The translations under genes were made by a program, and so were the position numbers. This document shows, in pieces, positions 46,577 through 55,005 of a stretch of 64,000 nt of DNA. Positions within the stretch are counted from its first letter, which is position 1. Each line of letters starts with the position of its first letter. The notes beneath the pieces were generated by a model. That model was not told where the DNA came from, did not search any database, and saw nothing but the letters and a program-made list of their open reading frames with translations. The stretch is from Peteryoungia ipomoeae (lineage in GTDB: Bacteria > Pseudomonadota > Alphaproteobacteria > Rhizobiales > Rhizobiaceae), in the NCBI RefSeq assembly GCF_004912165.1, contig NZ_STGV01000001.1:248001-312000 (forward strand). Reading direction: 5' to 3'.

Positions 46577-46633
46577 ATGAAAAACTCGATGGTTCTTATC
46601 GTGGTGGGACGGCGCATGGGCAGGATGGTGTAA
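46577..46633 (+). CDS. ilv leader peptide
   Basis: 18 codons: MKNSMVLIVVGRRMGRMV and a stop. Five of residues 6-10 are Val, Leu, Ile, Val, Val, the products of the pathway, so ribosome stalling under shortage would sense branched-chain amino acids. No ribosome-binding site precedes it and the predicted transcript start is almost at the AUG, so it may be translated from a leaderless end, as reported for the rhizobial trp leader. Hairpins downstream complete an attenuator. Confidence 0.75.
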   Translation: MKNSMVLIVVGRRMGRMV

Positions 46634-46691
46634 CCATCCGGCGATAGCCACCCATGCGCTAGAAGACAGGCTCCTCAAGGGGCCTTTTTTT
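46612..46691 (+). promoter_or_regulatory. Transcription attenuator of ilvI-ilvH
   Basis: A long early hairpin pairs GCGCATGGG (46612-46620) with CCCATGCGC (46651-46659), and GGATGG (46623-46628) with CCATCC (46634-46639) around the leader stop. A terminator hairpin follows: GGCTCC (46669-46674), TCAA loop, GGGGCC (46679-46684) and seven T (46685-46691). Together with the leader peptide it fits amino-acid-controlled attenuation. Confidence 0.75.
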
Positions 46692-46747
46692 ATGCCTAGA
46701 GCCGGGCCAAAGTGTCCAAAAATCCAGAAGGCGGACGGAAACACAGC

Positions 46748-48526
46748 ATGACGGGTACAGACAATCAGATGACAGGCGCCGAAATCGTTTTGCGCGCATT
46801 GAAGGATAATGGCGTTGAGCACATCTTCGGCTATCCGGGCGGTGCGGTGCTGCCGATCTATGACGAGATCTTCCAGCAAGACGAGATCCAGCACATTCTG
46901 GTGCGTCACGAACAGGGCGCCGGCCATGCCGCTGAGGGTTACGCGCGGTCGACCGGCAAGGTCGGTGTCATGCTCGTCACGTCCGGTCCGGGTGCCACCA
47001 ATGCCGTGACACCGCTGCAGGATGCGCTGATGGACAGCGTGCCGCTCGTCTGCATTTCCGGCCAGGTGCCTACCGCGCTGATCGGCTCTGACGCGTTCCA
47101 GGAATGCGATACCGTCGGCATCACCCGGCCCTGTACCAAGCACAATTGGCTGGTCAAGGACGTCAACCAGCTGGCCTCCATCATTCATGAAGCCTTCCGC
47201 ATTGCGAAGTCCGGTCGTCCGGGGCCTGTTCTCGTCGATGTGCCGAAGGACATCCAGTTTGCCACCGGCACTTACACACCGCCGGACACGCACAAGCCTG
47301 CCAAGAGCTATCAGCCCAAGCTCTCGGGCGATGCCGGTGCGATTGCCGCAGCCGTCGAGTTGATGGCGAGCGCGCGTCGTCCCATCATCTATTCCGGCGG
47401 CGGTGTCGTGAATTCCGGTCCTGAGGCGACCAAGCTGTTGCGCGAGCTTGTCTCGCTCACCGATTTCCCGATCACGTCGACGCTGATGGGCCTTGGCTGC
47501 TATCCGGCCTCGGGCAAGAACTGGCTCGGCATGCTCGGCATGCACGGCTCCTACGAGGCAAACATGGCGATGCATGATTGCGACGTCATGGTCTGCATCG
47601 GCGCACGCTTCGATGACCGCATCACCGGTCGCCTCAACGCGTTTTCGCCGAATTCGAAGAAGATCCATATCGATATCGATCCGTCCTCGATCAACAAGAA
47701 CGTCCGCGTCGATGTGCCGATCCTCGGCGATATCGGCCGCGTTCTGGAAGACATGGTGCGAGCCTGGCGCGCCCTGCCGAAGAAGCCAGAGCCGGAGCAG
47801 ACCGCCGACTGGCATGCCAGCGTCGCAAAATGGCGGGCACGCAATTCCTTCGCCTATACGCAGTCGAAGGATGTCATCATGCCGCAATATGCCTTGCAGC
47901 GCCTCTATGAGCTGACCAAGGACCGCGACACGTATATCACGACCGAAGTCGGTCAGCACCAGATGTGGGCGGCGCAGTTCTACGGTTTCGAGCAGCCGAA
48001 CCGCTGGATGACCTCGGGTGGCCTCGGCACCATGGGTTACGGTCTGCCGGCCGCACTCGGCGTGCAGATCGCCCATCCGGAAAGCCTGGTCATTGACATC
48101 GCCGGCGATGCCTCGATCCAGATGTGCATTCAGGAAATGTCGGCGGCGATCCAGTACAATGCGCCGATCAAGATCTTCATCCTGAACAACCAGTACATGG
48201 GCATGGTGCGCCAGTGGCAGCAGTTGCTGCATGGCAACCGCCTGTCGAACTCCTATACGGAAGCCATGCCGGATTTCGTCAAGCTCGCCGAAGCCTATGG
48301 CGCGGTTGGCCTGCGCTGCGAAAAGCCTGGCGATCTCGATGCCGCCATCCAGGAGATGATCGACGTCAAGAAGCCCGTGATCTTCGATTGCCGCGTCGCC
48401 AATCTCGCCAACTGCTTCCCGATGATCCCGTCGGGCAAGGCGCATAACGAGATGCTGCTGCCGGACGAAGCCACCGACGAAGCCGTCGCCAATGCCATCG
48501 ATGCCAAGGGCCGTCAGCTCGTCTGA
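46748..48526 (+). CDS. ilvI: Acetolactate synthase large subunit
   Basis: 592 residues. Joins two pyruvate, or pyruvate and 2-oxobutyrate, on thiamine diphosphate: the first common step to valine, leucine and isoleucine. Readable: YPGGAVLPIYDE and HEQGAGHAAEGYAR with the catalytic Glu, the FAD region GMLGMHGSYEANMAMHDCD, and the ThDP motif GDASIQMCIQEMSAAIQYNAPIKIFILNN in the C-terminal domain. MTGTDNQMTG at 46748 is chosen as start; GTG at 46712 is a weaker option. Controlled by the attenuator. Confidence 0.95.
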   Translation: MTGTDNQMTGAEIVLRALKDNGVEHIFGYPGGAVLPIYDEIFQQDEIQHILVRHEQGAGHAAEGYARSTGKVGVMLVTSGPGATNAVTPLQDALMDSVPLVCISGQVPTALIGSDAFQECDTVGITRPCTKHNWLVKDVNQLASIIHEAFRIAKSGRPGPVLVDVPKDIQFATGTYTPPDTHKPAKSYQPKLSGDAGAIAAAVELMASARRPIIYSGGGVVNSGPEATKLLRELVSLTDFPITSTLMGLGCYPASGKNWLGMLGMHGSYEANMAMHDCDVMVCIGARFDDRITGRLNAFSPNSKKIHIDIDPSSINKNVRVDVPILGDIGRVLEDMVRAWRALPKKPEPEQTADWHASVAKWRARNSFAYTQSKDVIMPQYALQRLYELTKDRDTYITTEVGQHQMWAAQFYGFEQPNRWMTSGGLGTMGYGLPAALGVQIAHPESLVIDIAGDASIQMCIQEMSAAIQYNAPIKIFILNNQYMGMVRQWQQLLHGNRLSNSYTEAMPDFVKLAEAYGAVGLRCEKPGDLDAAIQEMIDVKKPVIFDCRVANLANCFPMIPSGKAHNEMLLPDEATDEAVANAIDAKGRQLV

Positions 48527-48542
48527 CCGGGAGGAAAATACC

Positions 48543-49115
48543 ATGAATGCACATCTTCAACCGACCGGTTCGGCCTATTTCATCGCCAAGGAAACCGCCG
48601 CCATCGAAAGCCATACCCTCTCGGTGCTGGTCGATAACGAGCCGGGCGTTCTTGCCCGGGTCATAGGCCTGTTTTCGGGCCGTGGCTACAACATCGAAAG
48701 CCTGACGGTTTCCGAGACCGAGCATGAGGCGCATTTGTCGCGCATCACCATCGTCACGCGCGGAACGCCGAGCGTGCTGGAACAGATCAAGGCGCAGCTC
48801 GAGCGTATCGTGCCGGTGCATCGCGTTGTGGACCTGACGGTCCGCGCACGCGAGCAGGGCCAGGAGCGCCCGATCGAGCGCGAGGTCGCGCTGGTGAAGG
48901 TGGTCGCATCGGGTGAAATGCGCGCCGAAACGTTACGCCTCGCCGATGCATTCCATGCCAAGGTGGTTGATGCGACGGTGGATCACTTCATCTTCGAGAT
49001 CACCGGCAAGTCTTCGAAGATCGACCAGTTCGTGTCGATCATGAAGCCGCTCGGCCTCAATGAAGTCTGCCGCACTGGCATTGCCGCCATGAATCGTGGC
49101 GCGCAGGGGATGTAA
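48543..49115 (+). CDS. ilvH: Acetolactate synthase small (regulatory) subunit
   Basis: 190 residues. N-terminal ACT domain (HTLSVLVDNEPGVLARVIGLFSGRGYNIESLTVS) for valine feedback, then the C-terminal ALS_ss domain (VALVKVVASGEMRAETLRLADAF). GGGAGG stands before the ATG at 48543, 17 bases after ilvI, so both are one operon. It stabilises and regulates the catalytic subunit. Confidence 0.96.
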   Translation: MNAHLQPTGSAYFIAKETAAIESHTLSVLVDNEPGVLARVIGLFSGRGYNIESLTVSETEHEAHLSRITIVTRGTPSVLEQIKAQLERIVPVHRVVDLTVRAREQGQERPIEREVALVKVVASGEMRAETLRLADAFHAKVVDATVDHFIFEITGKSSKIDQFVSIMKPLGLNEVCRTGIAAMNRGAQGM

Positions 49116-49140
49116 GGAATTCGTTTGTTGCCGAAATATC

Positions 49141-49170
49141 AAAGGGCGATCCTGTGGGGTCGCCCTTTTT
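49141..49170. terminator. Terminator of ilvI-ilvH
   Basis: AAAGGGCGATCC / GGGGTCGCCCTTT, 12-base stem with one T-G pair and a loop of four, ending in five T. The reverse strand also ends in T, so it can serve the convergent ArsR gene. Confidence 0.85.
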
Positions 49171-49179
49171 CTATGGTCG

Positions 49180-49710
49180 TCAGGCTTCCATGCCGAGAAG
49201 ATCGAGCAATCCCATCTGCCGCGGAAGTGGGGGCAGGGCCACCTCTGGTGTCTCCACCTTCTCTTTCGCTTGCTTTGTCGGCTTTTCTTTGCGCTCCGCT
49301 GGGGCCGGCTTCTTGTCCGCCTTGGCTGCGCGGGTTGGCCGGGCTGCGCTGGCGGTGGTTGTTCCGGCGATGGCTTCGGTCTCGCCTGGGATGTCTGCGG
49401 CATCCGCTGGCTCAAGCGTCGAGAGCATGGCGTCGAGCGCCTGGCGCAGGGCCGGCGGCTTCAGCCGATAGTGAATGTACTGGCCCTTTTTCTGACCTTC
49501 GATCAGTTCGGCATTTTCCAGGATCGACAGATGCTGCGAGATCGACGGTTTGGCCATGTCGAACCGCGCCGCGATTTCGCCTGCGGTCAGCGATGATTGC
49601 GCGAGATGTGCCAGCATCATCCGACGCGGATCGGATGCCAGTGCGTGAAACACGCGTGATGTCGTTTTGTCCAAGATCGGGTGGATGCCACCCTTGTTGC
49701 GCTTTGCCAT
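49180..49710 (-). CDS. ArsR family transcriptional regulator with disordered tail
   Basis: 176 residues from MAKRNKGG at 49710 (GGGGG just upstream). The winged helix is at residues 12-95: VFHALASDPRRMMLAHLAQSSLTAGEIAARFDMAKPSISQHLSILENAELI, GQYIHYRL. No metal-binding Cys set is present in the usual positions, so it is probably not a metal sensor. The rest is Lys/Ala/Pro-rich and ends LPRQMGLLDLLGMEA, a short conserved-looking helix. Targets unknown. Confidence 0.85.
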   Translation of the reverse strand: MAKRNKGGIHPILDKTTSRVFHALASDPRRMMLAHLAQSSLTAGEIAARFDMAKPSISQHLSILENAELIEGQKKGQYIHYRLKPPALRQALDAMLSTLEPADAADIPGETEAIAGTTTASAARPTRAAKADKKPAPAERKEKPTKQAKEKVETPEVALPPLPRQMGLLDLLGMEA

Positions 49711-50144
49711 GTAGCCCCCTGCATGAAATCGCGAATCCATCCGGCCCCTATTCCGGAATTCGTTAAACTCCTAATTTTCTCAGCGACTGAGGTAAAGGGC
49801 AGGAATTGCCGCGGCTGTAGGCTTTTCGCCTTTAGATGGCCTCGGTCATGTCGGCGTCGTTAATAATGAGCATCCCAAATCACTGCATCTAGGGGGAAGC
49901 GCTGAGCCAAGATCCTGAAACGTCGCCTCGCAGCTTTAGTTACGCGCTAGCAGAGTCAAGCACTTCGATGATTCGCATCTAGGCAAACGAAAAATCGGTC
50001 TGTTACTGTTTTAGTTTGGGCAGAGCACTTTGCTCTGTGAATCAATGTGGGTTGCTGCGCAAGTGCTCACAAACCCCGCCTGGCTGTGTTTGAATACTCA
50101 GGCATCCCAAGGCGTTTCGCAACACACGGACGAAGGAGTTCCGA
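49711..50144. other. Intergenic region of 434 bases
   Basis: No protein gene or known RNA is visible. It holds the ArsR promoter side, a perfect 7-base hairpin CAGAGCA-CTT-TGCTCTG at 50021-50037 without T-run, and AAGGAG at 50133-50138 just before the small gene at 50145. Confidence 0.5.
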
Positions 50145-50303
50145 TTGAAGCAGACCAAGCAGCCCAAGCGCGAGAAGAATCAAGTTCATTTCACTAAGAC
50201 TGGCATAATCGTCAACGGCCCGATCGGTGTCATTGTTTGCGGAGTTCTAGCAGCCATGCTGCTTTACTGGCCACCAGATCAAGCGCTGGTGTTTTTCACC
50301 TGA
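50145..50303 (+). CDS. Small TTG-start membrane protein
   Basis: 52 residues, with a Lys-rich N-terminus (KQTKQPKREKNQ) followed by one membrane helix (IIVNGPIGVIVCGVLAAMLLYW). GAAGGAG lies six bases before the TTG at 50145, and a strong terminator follows 35 bases after the stop, which together mark a short but complete unit. No family is recognised. Confidence 0.6.
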   Translation: MKQTKQPKREKNQVHFTKTGIIVNGPIGVIVCGVLAAMLLYWPPDQALVFFT

Positions 50304-50337
50304 CGGACGATCCACCGAACACTTCCAAATCAAGTAG

Positions 50338-50363
50338 GCCCGCCATCATCGGCGGGCTTTTTC
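50338..50363 (+). terminator. Terminator after the small membrane protein gene
   Basis: GCCCGCC / GGCGGGC, loop ATCATC, then TTTTTCTTTT: a strong classical terminator. Confidence 0.88.
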
Positions 50364-50370
50364 TTTTCCC

Positions 50371-50850
50371 TCAAAGGTTGATTGCGATGTCCGGCTTGGT
50401 CAGCATCAGCCAGAGGATGGCCATTACAGCGAGGAAGGCCGGAAAACCACAGGCGAACCAGATGCGGAAAAGCCTGACATAGCGGGGCGGGAGAGGTGTG
50501 CCGGAGGCCGCGGCCAGACGGGCGAGATCGCGCAGTTGAATCTGGATCCAGACCACGGGCAGCCAGAAGAGGCCGACGACCACATAGAGAATGAGCGAGA
50601 GCAAGACCCAGCCGGAGGTAAGGTCCCAGCCGATTTCATGCGCGAGCCAGGCGCCGGTGATCGGCTGCAGGATCGCGGCCGTCGCCGTGAAGACCGTATC
50701 GGCAATCACCACCGTGCCGGCGACATGGGCGATATGGGAGGGATTTCCCGTCCGATGCGCCATCAGCATGAAGAAGGCAATGCCGGCGCCTGTGCCGAAC
50801 AGCACGGTTGCGCCGATAACGTGGACGAAGCGGAGAATTTCTTCGAGCAT
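50371..50850 (-). CDS. DUF2269 membrane protein
   Basis: 159 residues, MLEEILRFVHVIGATVLFGTGAG onward, four hydrophobic helices with conserved His in the first (FVHVIGA). DUF2269 proteins are integral and of unknown function. Its start comes one base after the SDR-DoxX stop, so the two are translationally coupled; membrane redox work is a possible shared role. Confidence 0.85.
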   Translation of the reverse strand: MLEEILRFVHVIGATVLFGTGAGIAFFMLMAHRTGNPSHIAHVAGTVVIADTVFTATAAILQPITGAWLAHEIGWDLTSGWVLLSLILYVVVGLFWLPVVWIQIQLRDLARLAAASGTPLPPRYVRLFRIWFACGFPAFLAVMAILWLMLTKPDIAINL

Positions 50851-50851
50851 G

Positions 50852-52147
50852 TCAGCGTTCCTCCAGCACGGCGAGGGTCGCAACCGCCAGCAGGATGGAT
50901 GGAAAGACCTTGACGAGGGGCCCAAGCGGATCGAGCCAAAGCGTGGGTTCGATCAGCGTGCCGCCGACAAGATAGGATAGCGGGACGAGGATCATGCCCT
51001 GCAGGGCTCGTCTTGCCGAGGGCTGGACGAGGACGGCCAGACCAAGCGCGATGTCGAGCAGCGACGTGAAGATTGTCACGACAAGTGCAGGTGTTGGAGG
51101 CAGGCTAGAGCCGAAGCGCAGTGATGTCTGGATGGGATCGAAGAGCGGCACGACGCCGGAGGCGATCCAGAAGAGAGAAAGCGTCACAATCATCAGAGGC
51201 TTCAACAGATAGAGCCTGGCGAACCAAAGGTCTTGTGCGGCTGCCGGCTCGGATGAGAGCCTGAGTATCGGGTCCGGTGCCCAGAGTGTCGGCGCATCCG
51301 CGGCTGGTGCAACGCCGATGCCGCTGATGCGGGTTGCGGTACTACGCAGCGGCGAGCGCCAGCCGAGACGCCCGGCCAAATCCGCCAGCCACGACAGCGG
51401 GCGCGTCAGTAGTGTTGGTATGTTAACAATCGGCGCCTCGGGCAGGCCAAGCCAGCCTCGGTAGATGCGTGCCATCTCTTTAAGCGTGCGTGTCGGCTGA
51501 CCGGCCACCACCAAATCCGAACCATCCACCAGTCGTCCTTCCACGGCATCGACCACAGCCTTGGCGACATCGGAAACGTGCACGGCATTGAGTCGGGCGT
51601 CCGAATCGACCAGCGGCAGGATGCCGGGACAGGAGGCGATGGCGCGCAGGAGTGCCGTGCCGCCATAGGCATTGCGGCCAACTACAACGGTCGGGCGCAG
51701 GATGACATGCGGCAGGCCGGAGGTCTTGAGTGCGCGGTCGGCTTCGAGCTTGGTTTCGATGAAGCGCGTGCCTGCTGCGGCAAGGTTTTCCGGGGCTGAA
51801 ATCTGCACGATCAGCGGCTTTGTCGGCAGCCTGTTTGCCGCAGCCTGCAGCGCCAGCATGGCCTCTGTCTGGACGGCAAGATCATCGCGCAATCCGTCCT
51901 GCAAGGCGCCGGCGCAATTGATGACCGCGGTGACGGTGTCGAGCAGCGGCAGCCAGCTTGCGGAGTCACGCAGAGATGTGAGGTCTCGTGCCTGCCAATG
52001 CGCTCTGGGAAAGACTGCCTGCGGAAAGCGCGCCTTCACCTGGCGGATATTGCGGCCAAGGCCGATAGTCTGATGTCCAGCCGCCTGAAGGGACAGCACG
52101 ATCTCTTGGCCGATAAAGCCAGTCGCGCCGAGAACGAGGATTGTCAT
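50852..52147 (-). CDS. NAD(P)-binding SDR protein fused to DoxX-like membrane domain
   Basis: 431 residues from MTILVLGATGFIGQEI. The N-terminal extended SDR/NmrA-like part (1 to about 290) has the TGxxGxxG motif, but the active-site YxxxK is not evident. The C-terminal 130 residues form four membrane helices (LLKPLMIVTLSLFWIASGVVPLF, LVVTIFTSLLDIALGLAVL and others) of DoxX-like type. The fusion and the DUF2269 partner suggest a membrane-linked reductase or quinone-related function; that is inference. Confidence 0.85.
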   Translation of the reverse strand: MTILVLGATGFIGQEIVLSLQAAGHQTIGLGRNIRQVKARFPQAVFPRAHWQARDLTSLRDSASWLPLLDTVTAVINCAGALQDGLRDDLAVQTEAMLALQAAANRLPTKPLIVQISAPENLAAAGTRFIETKLEADRALKTSGLPHVILRPTVVVGRNAYGGTALLRAIASCPGILPLVDSDARLNAVHVSDVAKAVVDAVEGRLVDGSDLVVAGQPTRTLKEMARIYRGWLGLPEAPIVNIPTLLTRPLSWLADLAGRLGWRSPLRSTATRISGIGVAPAADAPTLWAPDPILRLSSEPAAAQDLWFARLYLLKPLMIVTLSLFWIASGVVPLFDPIQTSLRFGSSLPPTPALVVTIFTSLLDIALGLAVLVQPSARRALQGMILVPLSYLVGGTLIEPTLWLDPLGPLVKVFPSILLAVATLAVLEER

Positions 52148-52178
52148 TTCGGGGAATTCCAGTCTTGTGCGTGTCGGA

Positions 52179-53024
52179 TCAAAGCATTGCCAGTGGCTGC
52201 TTGGCGTCAGGTGGCGGGAAGGCGGCGTCGAGCCTTTCCCAGTCCTCGTCGGAGACATCGAGGTCGACGGCCTCACGGTTTTCGATGAGGCGCTGAAGGT
52301 TGGCAGTCTTTGGAATCGGGATCACGCTGTCGCGCTCCAGCAGGAAGGCGAGGGCGACCTGTGCGGGTGTTGCCTGATAGGCTTTGGCGATATGGATGAG
52401 TTCGGGATGCTTGAGGATCCGGCCCTGCTCGATTGGCGAATAAGCCATCACGGGTATGCCGCGCGTCTGGCACCAGGGCAGCAGGTCGAATTCCACACCC
52501 CGTCGCGAAAGATTATAGAGTATCTGGTTGGTGGCGCAGTTCTCGCTGCCGGTCTCCGACAACAGGTCTTCCATGTCGTTGACGTCGAAGTTGGAGACAC
52601 CCCAGGCACGGACCAATCCATCTGCCTTTAGCGCTTCCAATGCGGCAACGGTCTCGGCGAGCGGGTGTTGTCCGCGCCAATGCAAAAGGTAGAGATCGAG
52701 ATACTCGCTCTGCAGCCTTTCCAAGCTGTTCCGGCATGCCGCGATCGTTCCATCGAAACTCGCGTTCCAGGGCAGCACCTTGGAGACGAGGTAGGCGTCC
52801 TCACGACGATCCTGCAATGCTTCGCCGACGATCCGCTCGGCGCCGCCATCTGCATACATTTCAGCCGTATCAATTACTCTGATCCCGAGCTCGAGGGCAA
52901 GCCGGATTGCTTCAACCTCCTGGCTTCTGGCGTGGTGATCCTCACCCATCATCCAGGTGCCGAAGCCCAGTGCCGGGATTTCCGTGCCGTCCTGCAGGGT
53001 GACGGTCGGGATAGCTTCATGCAT
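52179..53024 (-). CDS. Aldo/keto reductase
   Basis: 281 residues from MHEAIPTVTL; AGGAG precedes the ATG at 53024. The tetrad is seen as D and Y in VIDTAEMYADGG, K in YLVSKVLP and H in DLYLLHWRG; IPIPKTANLQRLIENREAVD binds NADPH. The closest pattern is the YeaE/2,5-diketo-D-gluconate reductase type. It reduces aldehydes or ketones in the cytoplasm; substrate not known. Divergent from the LysE gene. Confidence 0.93.
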   Translation of the reverse strand: MHEAIPTVTLQDGTEIPALGFGTWMMGEDHHARSQEVEAIRLALELGIRVIDTAEMYADGGAERIVGEALQDRREDAYLVSKVLPWNASFDGTIAACRNSLERLQSEYLDLYLLHWRGQHPLAETVAALEALKADGLVRAWGVSNFDVNDMEDLLSETGSENCATNQILYNLSRRGVEFDLLPWCQTRGIPVMAYSPIEQGRILKHPELIHIAKAYQATPAQVALAFLLERDSVIPIPKTANLQRLIENREAVDLDVSDEDWERLDAAFPPPDAKQPLAML

Positions 53025-53174
53025 GGCGGTTCTCCTAGCTCTTCTGCCAACGATATCGCTATGGCACCGCATCGCAAGCCTGAAGGCGTTCCGCGATATT
53101 ATCACCGCAACACGATTTCCCTGGCATGTCGCGCGCGCTTGAATAACCTAGCGCCGAATGATTGGGGACCCCTT

Positions 53175-53768
53175 ATGCAGACTGATACCTTCCTGGCGCT
53201 GATCCTGTTTGCCTTCACGACATCCATTACGCCAGGGCCGAACAACATGATGCTTTTTGCCTCCGGTGTGAATTTCGGCTTTCGGCGCACGGTCCCGCAT
53301 ATGCTGGGTATTGGCGCAGGCTTTCTGTCCCTACTGCTGGGTGTCGGCCTCGGACTTGGTGCAATACTTGCAGCCTATCCGCCAGCGTTCATCGCGTTGA
53401 AGATTGCGGGCGGCGCTTATCTCCTCTGGATTGCCTGGAAGATTGGAATGTCCCGGACGATGGGGGAGGGCGAAGCCAAGGCTCGGCCCATGACCTTTCT
53501 GGCCGCTGCCGCGTTTCAATGGGTCAACCCCAAGGCCTGGGTGATGGCGATTACCGCGATGGCGGTCTATCCCGACCCCCGGCACTATGGTTTGACGGTG
53601 GCCATCGTTTCGATCGTCTTTGCTGCGGTCAATCTGCCGAGCGTTTCGACCTGGGCGGGGTTTGGATCAGCGCTTCGCAACTGGCTTTCGGTGCCGGTTC
53701 GGCTCAAGTGGTTCAATATCTCGATGGCCGTCTTGCTCGTTCTCAGCCTCTGGCCGATGCTAAAATAA
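53175..53768 (+). CDS. LysE/RhtB family amino acid exporter
   Basis: 197 residues with about six membrane helices. SITPGPNNMMLFASGVNFGFRRTVPHMLGI is the family signature, followed by GGAYLLWIAWKIG and AFQWVNPKAWVMAITA. It pumps an amino acid out of the cell; RhtB-like members export threonine, homoserine or leucine-type amino acids. The start at 53175 (MQTDTFLALILF) begins the first helix; the open frame before it is antisense to the reductase. Confidence 0.92.
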   Translation: MQTDTFLALILFAFTTSITPGPNNMMLFASGVNFGFRRTVPHMLGIGAGFLSLLLGVGLGLGAILAAYPPAFIALKIAGGAYLLWIAWKIGMSRTMGEGEAKARPMTFLAAAAFQWVNPKAWVMAITAMAVYPDPRHYGLTVAIVSIVFAAVNLPSVSTWAGFGSALRNWLSVPVRLKWFNISMAVLLVLSLWPMLK

Positions 53769-53860
53769 AATGTGTCCGCGTTGGCCATGTGCATGATTTG
53801 TTCTCTGCATTTCGGCTTTTGCCTTGCATCCTGCCCACGAATCCGCGCATGAGCTAGCTT

Positions 53861-54991
53861 ATGCAATTTGCGCCCCAGCAAGACGAGGCCCTGAAGGCCG
53901 TTTCCAAATGGCTGAAAGAAGGGAAAACCCCGGTCTTTCGGCTGTTCGGTTATGCCGGAACGGGAAAGACTACATTGGCAAAGCACTTTGCCGAGCATGT
54001 TGACGGTGAGGTCTTGTTCGCCGCCTTCACGGGCAAGGCCGCTCAGGTTTTACGCTCGCGTGGTGCATCAAACGCCAAAACCATCCACTCTTTGATCTAT
54101 CGTCCGCGCGGCGAAGAGGCGGTGGAAGACGAAGACACCGGCAAGACGTCGATTGCACCGATGTTCGCCATCAATCGGCAAAGCCCGGTGGCCAAGGCTG
54201 CCCTGATCGTCATTGATGAATGCTCGATGGTCGACGAGCAGCTCGGACGCGACCTTATGAGCTTCGGGACGCCGATCCTGGTGCTCGGAGATCCCGGCCA
54301 GTTGCCGCCGGTCACCGGTGGCGGATTCTTCACCGAGCAGGAGCCGGACTATCTGCTCACAGACATTCACCGCCAGGCGCGGGACAATCCGATCATCCAG
54401 CTGGCAATGCATATCCGAGAAGGCCGTGAGATCATGTATGGCGACTACGGGACCACGGCCCGCGTGATCTCCAAGAACGAGGTCAATCAGGATCTGGTCC
54501 TGGATGCCGATCAGGTACTCGTCGGCACCAACAAGACGCGTCGGCGCTACAATATGCGGCTGCGCGAACTCAAGGGCTTTACGGCAGACTACCCACAGGC
54601 AGGCGACAAGCTCGTGTGCTTGCGCAATGATCAGGTCAAGGGTTTGCTGAACGGGTCGCTTTGGCAGGTCATGACGTCGTCGCGGGAAACGGTAAAGCCG
54701 GGGATCAATCTGTTGATCAAGCCCGAAGACGATGACATGGATCGCGGCGCGGCGAAGATCAAACTGCTGAAAGCGGCGTTCGAGGATGTCGAGGGGGAAA
54801 TCCCCTGGTCGACACGCAAGCGGTATGATGAGTTCGACTATGGGTACGCGCTGACCGTTCACAAGGCGCAGGGTTCGCAGTGGAACAATGTCGTGCTGTT
54901 TGACGAAAGTTGGGCGTTCCGTGACACCCGTGAACGGTGGCTTTATACCGCTGTGACCCGGGCCGCGGAGACGCTCACGATCGTGCGATGA
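53861..54991 (+). CDS. SF1B DNA helicase, Dda/RecD-like
   Basis: 376 residues. Walker A GYAGTGKT (30-37), AFTGKAAQVL, Walker B IDECSMVDE (about 117), GDPGQLPPV, IHRQARDNP and the C-terminal LTVHKAQGSQWNNVVLFDES, then YTAVTRA. It is compact and lacks the N-terminal domains of RecD2, so it resembles phage T4 Dda. Such enzymes unwind DNA 5'-3'. It is alone, with no phage genes nearby; related genes occur in many rhizobia, so a housekeeping role is possible. Confidence 0.92.
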   Translation: MQFAPQQDEALKAVSKWLKEGKTPVFRLFGYAGTGKTTLAKHFAEHVDGEVLFAAFTGKAAQVLRSRGASNAKTIHSLIYRPRGEEAVEDEDTGKTSIAPMFAINRQSPVAKAALIVIDECSMVDEQLGRDLMSFGTPILVLGDPGQLPPVTGGGFFTEQEPDYLLTDIHRQARDNPIIQLAMHIREGREIMYGDYGTTARVISKNEVNQDLVLDADQVLVGTNKTRRRYNMRLRELKGFTADYPQAGDKLVCLRNDQVKGLLNGSLWQVMTSSRETVKPGINLLIKPEDDDMDRGAAKIKLLKAAFEDVEGEIPWSTRKRYDEFDYGYALTVHKAQGSQWNNVVLFDESWAFRDTRERWLYTAVTRAAETLTIVR

Positions 54992-55005
54992 GCGCCTGCG
55001 TGTGA

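Noticed and set aside
46562..48544. 660-codon reverse frame opposite ilvI
   Set aside because: ilvI has every catalytic motif on the forward strand; the reverse frame is a by-product of its GC-rich third positions.
50021..50037. Perfect 7-base hairpin as the terminator of a small RNA
   Set aside because: No T-run follows on either strand and no promoter is evident upstream, so an RNA gene cannot be supported.
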